Both the position numbers and the translations under genes were made by a program. Below the pieces are notes generated by a model. The model had not been told where the DNA came from. It did no database searches and saw only the letters and a program-made list of their open reading frames with translations. Below, one piece after another: positions 63,423 through 64,000 of a DNA stretch of 64,000 nt. The DNA comes from Nitrospinaceae bacterium (GTDB taxonomy: Bacteria > Nitrospinota > Nitrospinia > Nitrospinales > VA-1): contig BQJC01000002.1 in assembly GCA_021604505.1 (NCBI GenBank), forward strand, positions 1 through 64,000, in the 5' to 3' direction. Numbering within the stretch: position 1 is the first letter of the stretch; every line of letters starts with the position of its first letter.

Positions 63423-64000
63423 TCAATCCAACACCTTCCCCAACTCCAACGCAATTCGCCGCAAGGTCCCTGGTCTGTCCGTCACAATGCCGTCCACCCC
63501 GAGATGGATCAGACACCATAATTTTTCCTCATCGTTAAAGGTCCAGCTGATCATCTTTATATAGTTCGAATCGCTTTTCTGATAGTTGTCCCGGATTTTG
63601 AAATCCATGGTCAAGATATGCTGGTAGATTTCCCAGGGGCTGAGAATTGGCGAACCGGTATGCATCTGCAATCCAATACCGGCAAACCGGTTTTTGAATT
63701 GCATGGCATGGGGAACCGAAGTGAACCTGTGGTAATTTGTGATTCCAACGGCGGGAATTTCCCGGTCATAGGAAAACAAAAAATCACTGAATTGGTGTTT
63801 GACCCGGTTTAAAATTTCCTCGTGTGGAGTCACAAAAATCAGGTCAAAACCCGGCGGCGGATGCATGCGATCCACCCCGTTTTTTATCGCTTGCAACATA
63901 AGCGGAGCCAACCGGCTTTCATCAGCCGGAACCCGCAACTTAAAAAAAACGGCCCTGAGTGTTTCCTGTCCAGCCGCCCATCCGATAAAGTCTTCAATGG
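63423..64000 (-). CDS. Glycerophosphodiester phosphodiesterase, partial
   Basis: The frame runs open from the stop at 63423 to the window edge with no true start inside (a TTG at 63938 is internal), so the N-terminal half is missing. The visible part has the GDPD C-terminal motif ISWTFNDEEKLWCLIHLGVDGIVTDRPGTL-type arrangement (strand 8 Trp and terminal DGIVTDRP). It cleaves glycerophosphodiesters to glycerol-3-phosphate and an alcohol. Catalytic residues of the N-terminal half lie outside the window. Confidence 0.87.
   Translation of the reverse strand, partial: IEDFIGWAAGQETLRAVFFKLRVPADESRLAPLMLQAIKNGVDRMHPPPGFDLIFVTPHEEILNRVKHQFSDFLFSYDREIPAVGITNYHRFTSVPHAMQFKNRFAGIGLQMHTGSPILSPWEIYQHILTMDFKIRDNYQKSDSNYIKMISWTFNDEEKLWCLIHLGVDGIVTDRPGTLRRIALELGKVLD

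Overview
The window reads as one stretch of a Gram-negative (diderm) bacterial chromosome. Outer-membrane hardware shows this: a Wza-like export channel, a beta-barrel protein, an MlaC-type lipid carrier with an RND exporter, and several lipobox proteins. Base composition is near 48-50% GC by eye. The housekeeping set (monomeric NADP isocitrate dehydrogenase, LDH-like malate dehydrogenase, GlnD, LexA, Pol IV) fits a free-living aquatic bacterium. A Nitrospinota or deltaproteobacteria-like lineage is possible but unproven. I see no rRNA, tRNA, CRISPR array, prophage or complete insertion sequence.

Positions 1-42630 hold a large exopolysaccharide/cell-surface region, almost all on the minus strand. 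In transcription order (right to left) it has a GHMP sugar kinase, a TPR protein, a small DUF4177-like protein, an outer-membrane beta barrel, Wza, a polyprenyl glycosylphosphotransferase and an SGNH hydrolase. Next comes a nucleotide-sugar set: UDP-sugar 6-dehydrogenase, a fused WbpB-WbpD-type oxidoreductase/acetyltransferase, a WbpE-type aminotransferase and a nucleotide-sugar epimerase. A giant secreted repeat protein, a flippase, a nucleotidyltransferase-kinase fusion, a P-loop kinase, a second glycosylphosphotransferase, a GT4 enzyme, a PssD/PssE pair, a membrane protein, a Wzz-like protein and a BY-kinase-like ATPase follow. A second giant secreted repeat protein and one partial secreted protein finish the left end. 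Three plus-strand genes (24982-28126) interrupt this block. I found no convincing Wzy polymerase.

Positions 42710-49980 hold the MlaC-like carrier and RND exporter (a pair resembling HpnM/HpnN), two GNA1162/DUF799-like lipoproteins (one with a SPOR domain) and a class V aminotransferase. Positions 50014-53220 look like a lexA-led minus-strand operon (lexA, osmC-like, methyltransferase, dinB, aminotransferase) with a good promoter containing a possible LexA operator. A third GNA1162-like lipoprotein and a purple-acid-phosphatase-like secreted enzyme diverge from a region with a perfect CRP-type dyad.

Positions 55763-64000 carry malate dehydrogenase and isocitrate dehydrogenase separated by a strong hairpin, then divergent glnD, a small cytochrome c, an AT-rich lipoprotein and a partial glycerophosphodiester phosphodiesterase.

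The observations I rate highest are these. A single in-frame TGA splits the second giant surface protein from an Ig/beta-helix tail. A GlnD has lost most HD-domain metal ligands. A pair of paralogous unknown membrane proteins with an invariant EEISWGQR core lies in the polysaccharide region. PASTA domains alternate with a ~175-residue repeat in two secreted giants. A BY-kinase-like ATPase lacks its P-loop lysine.
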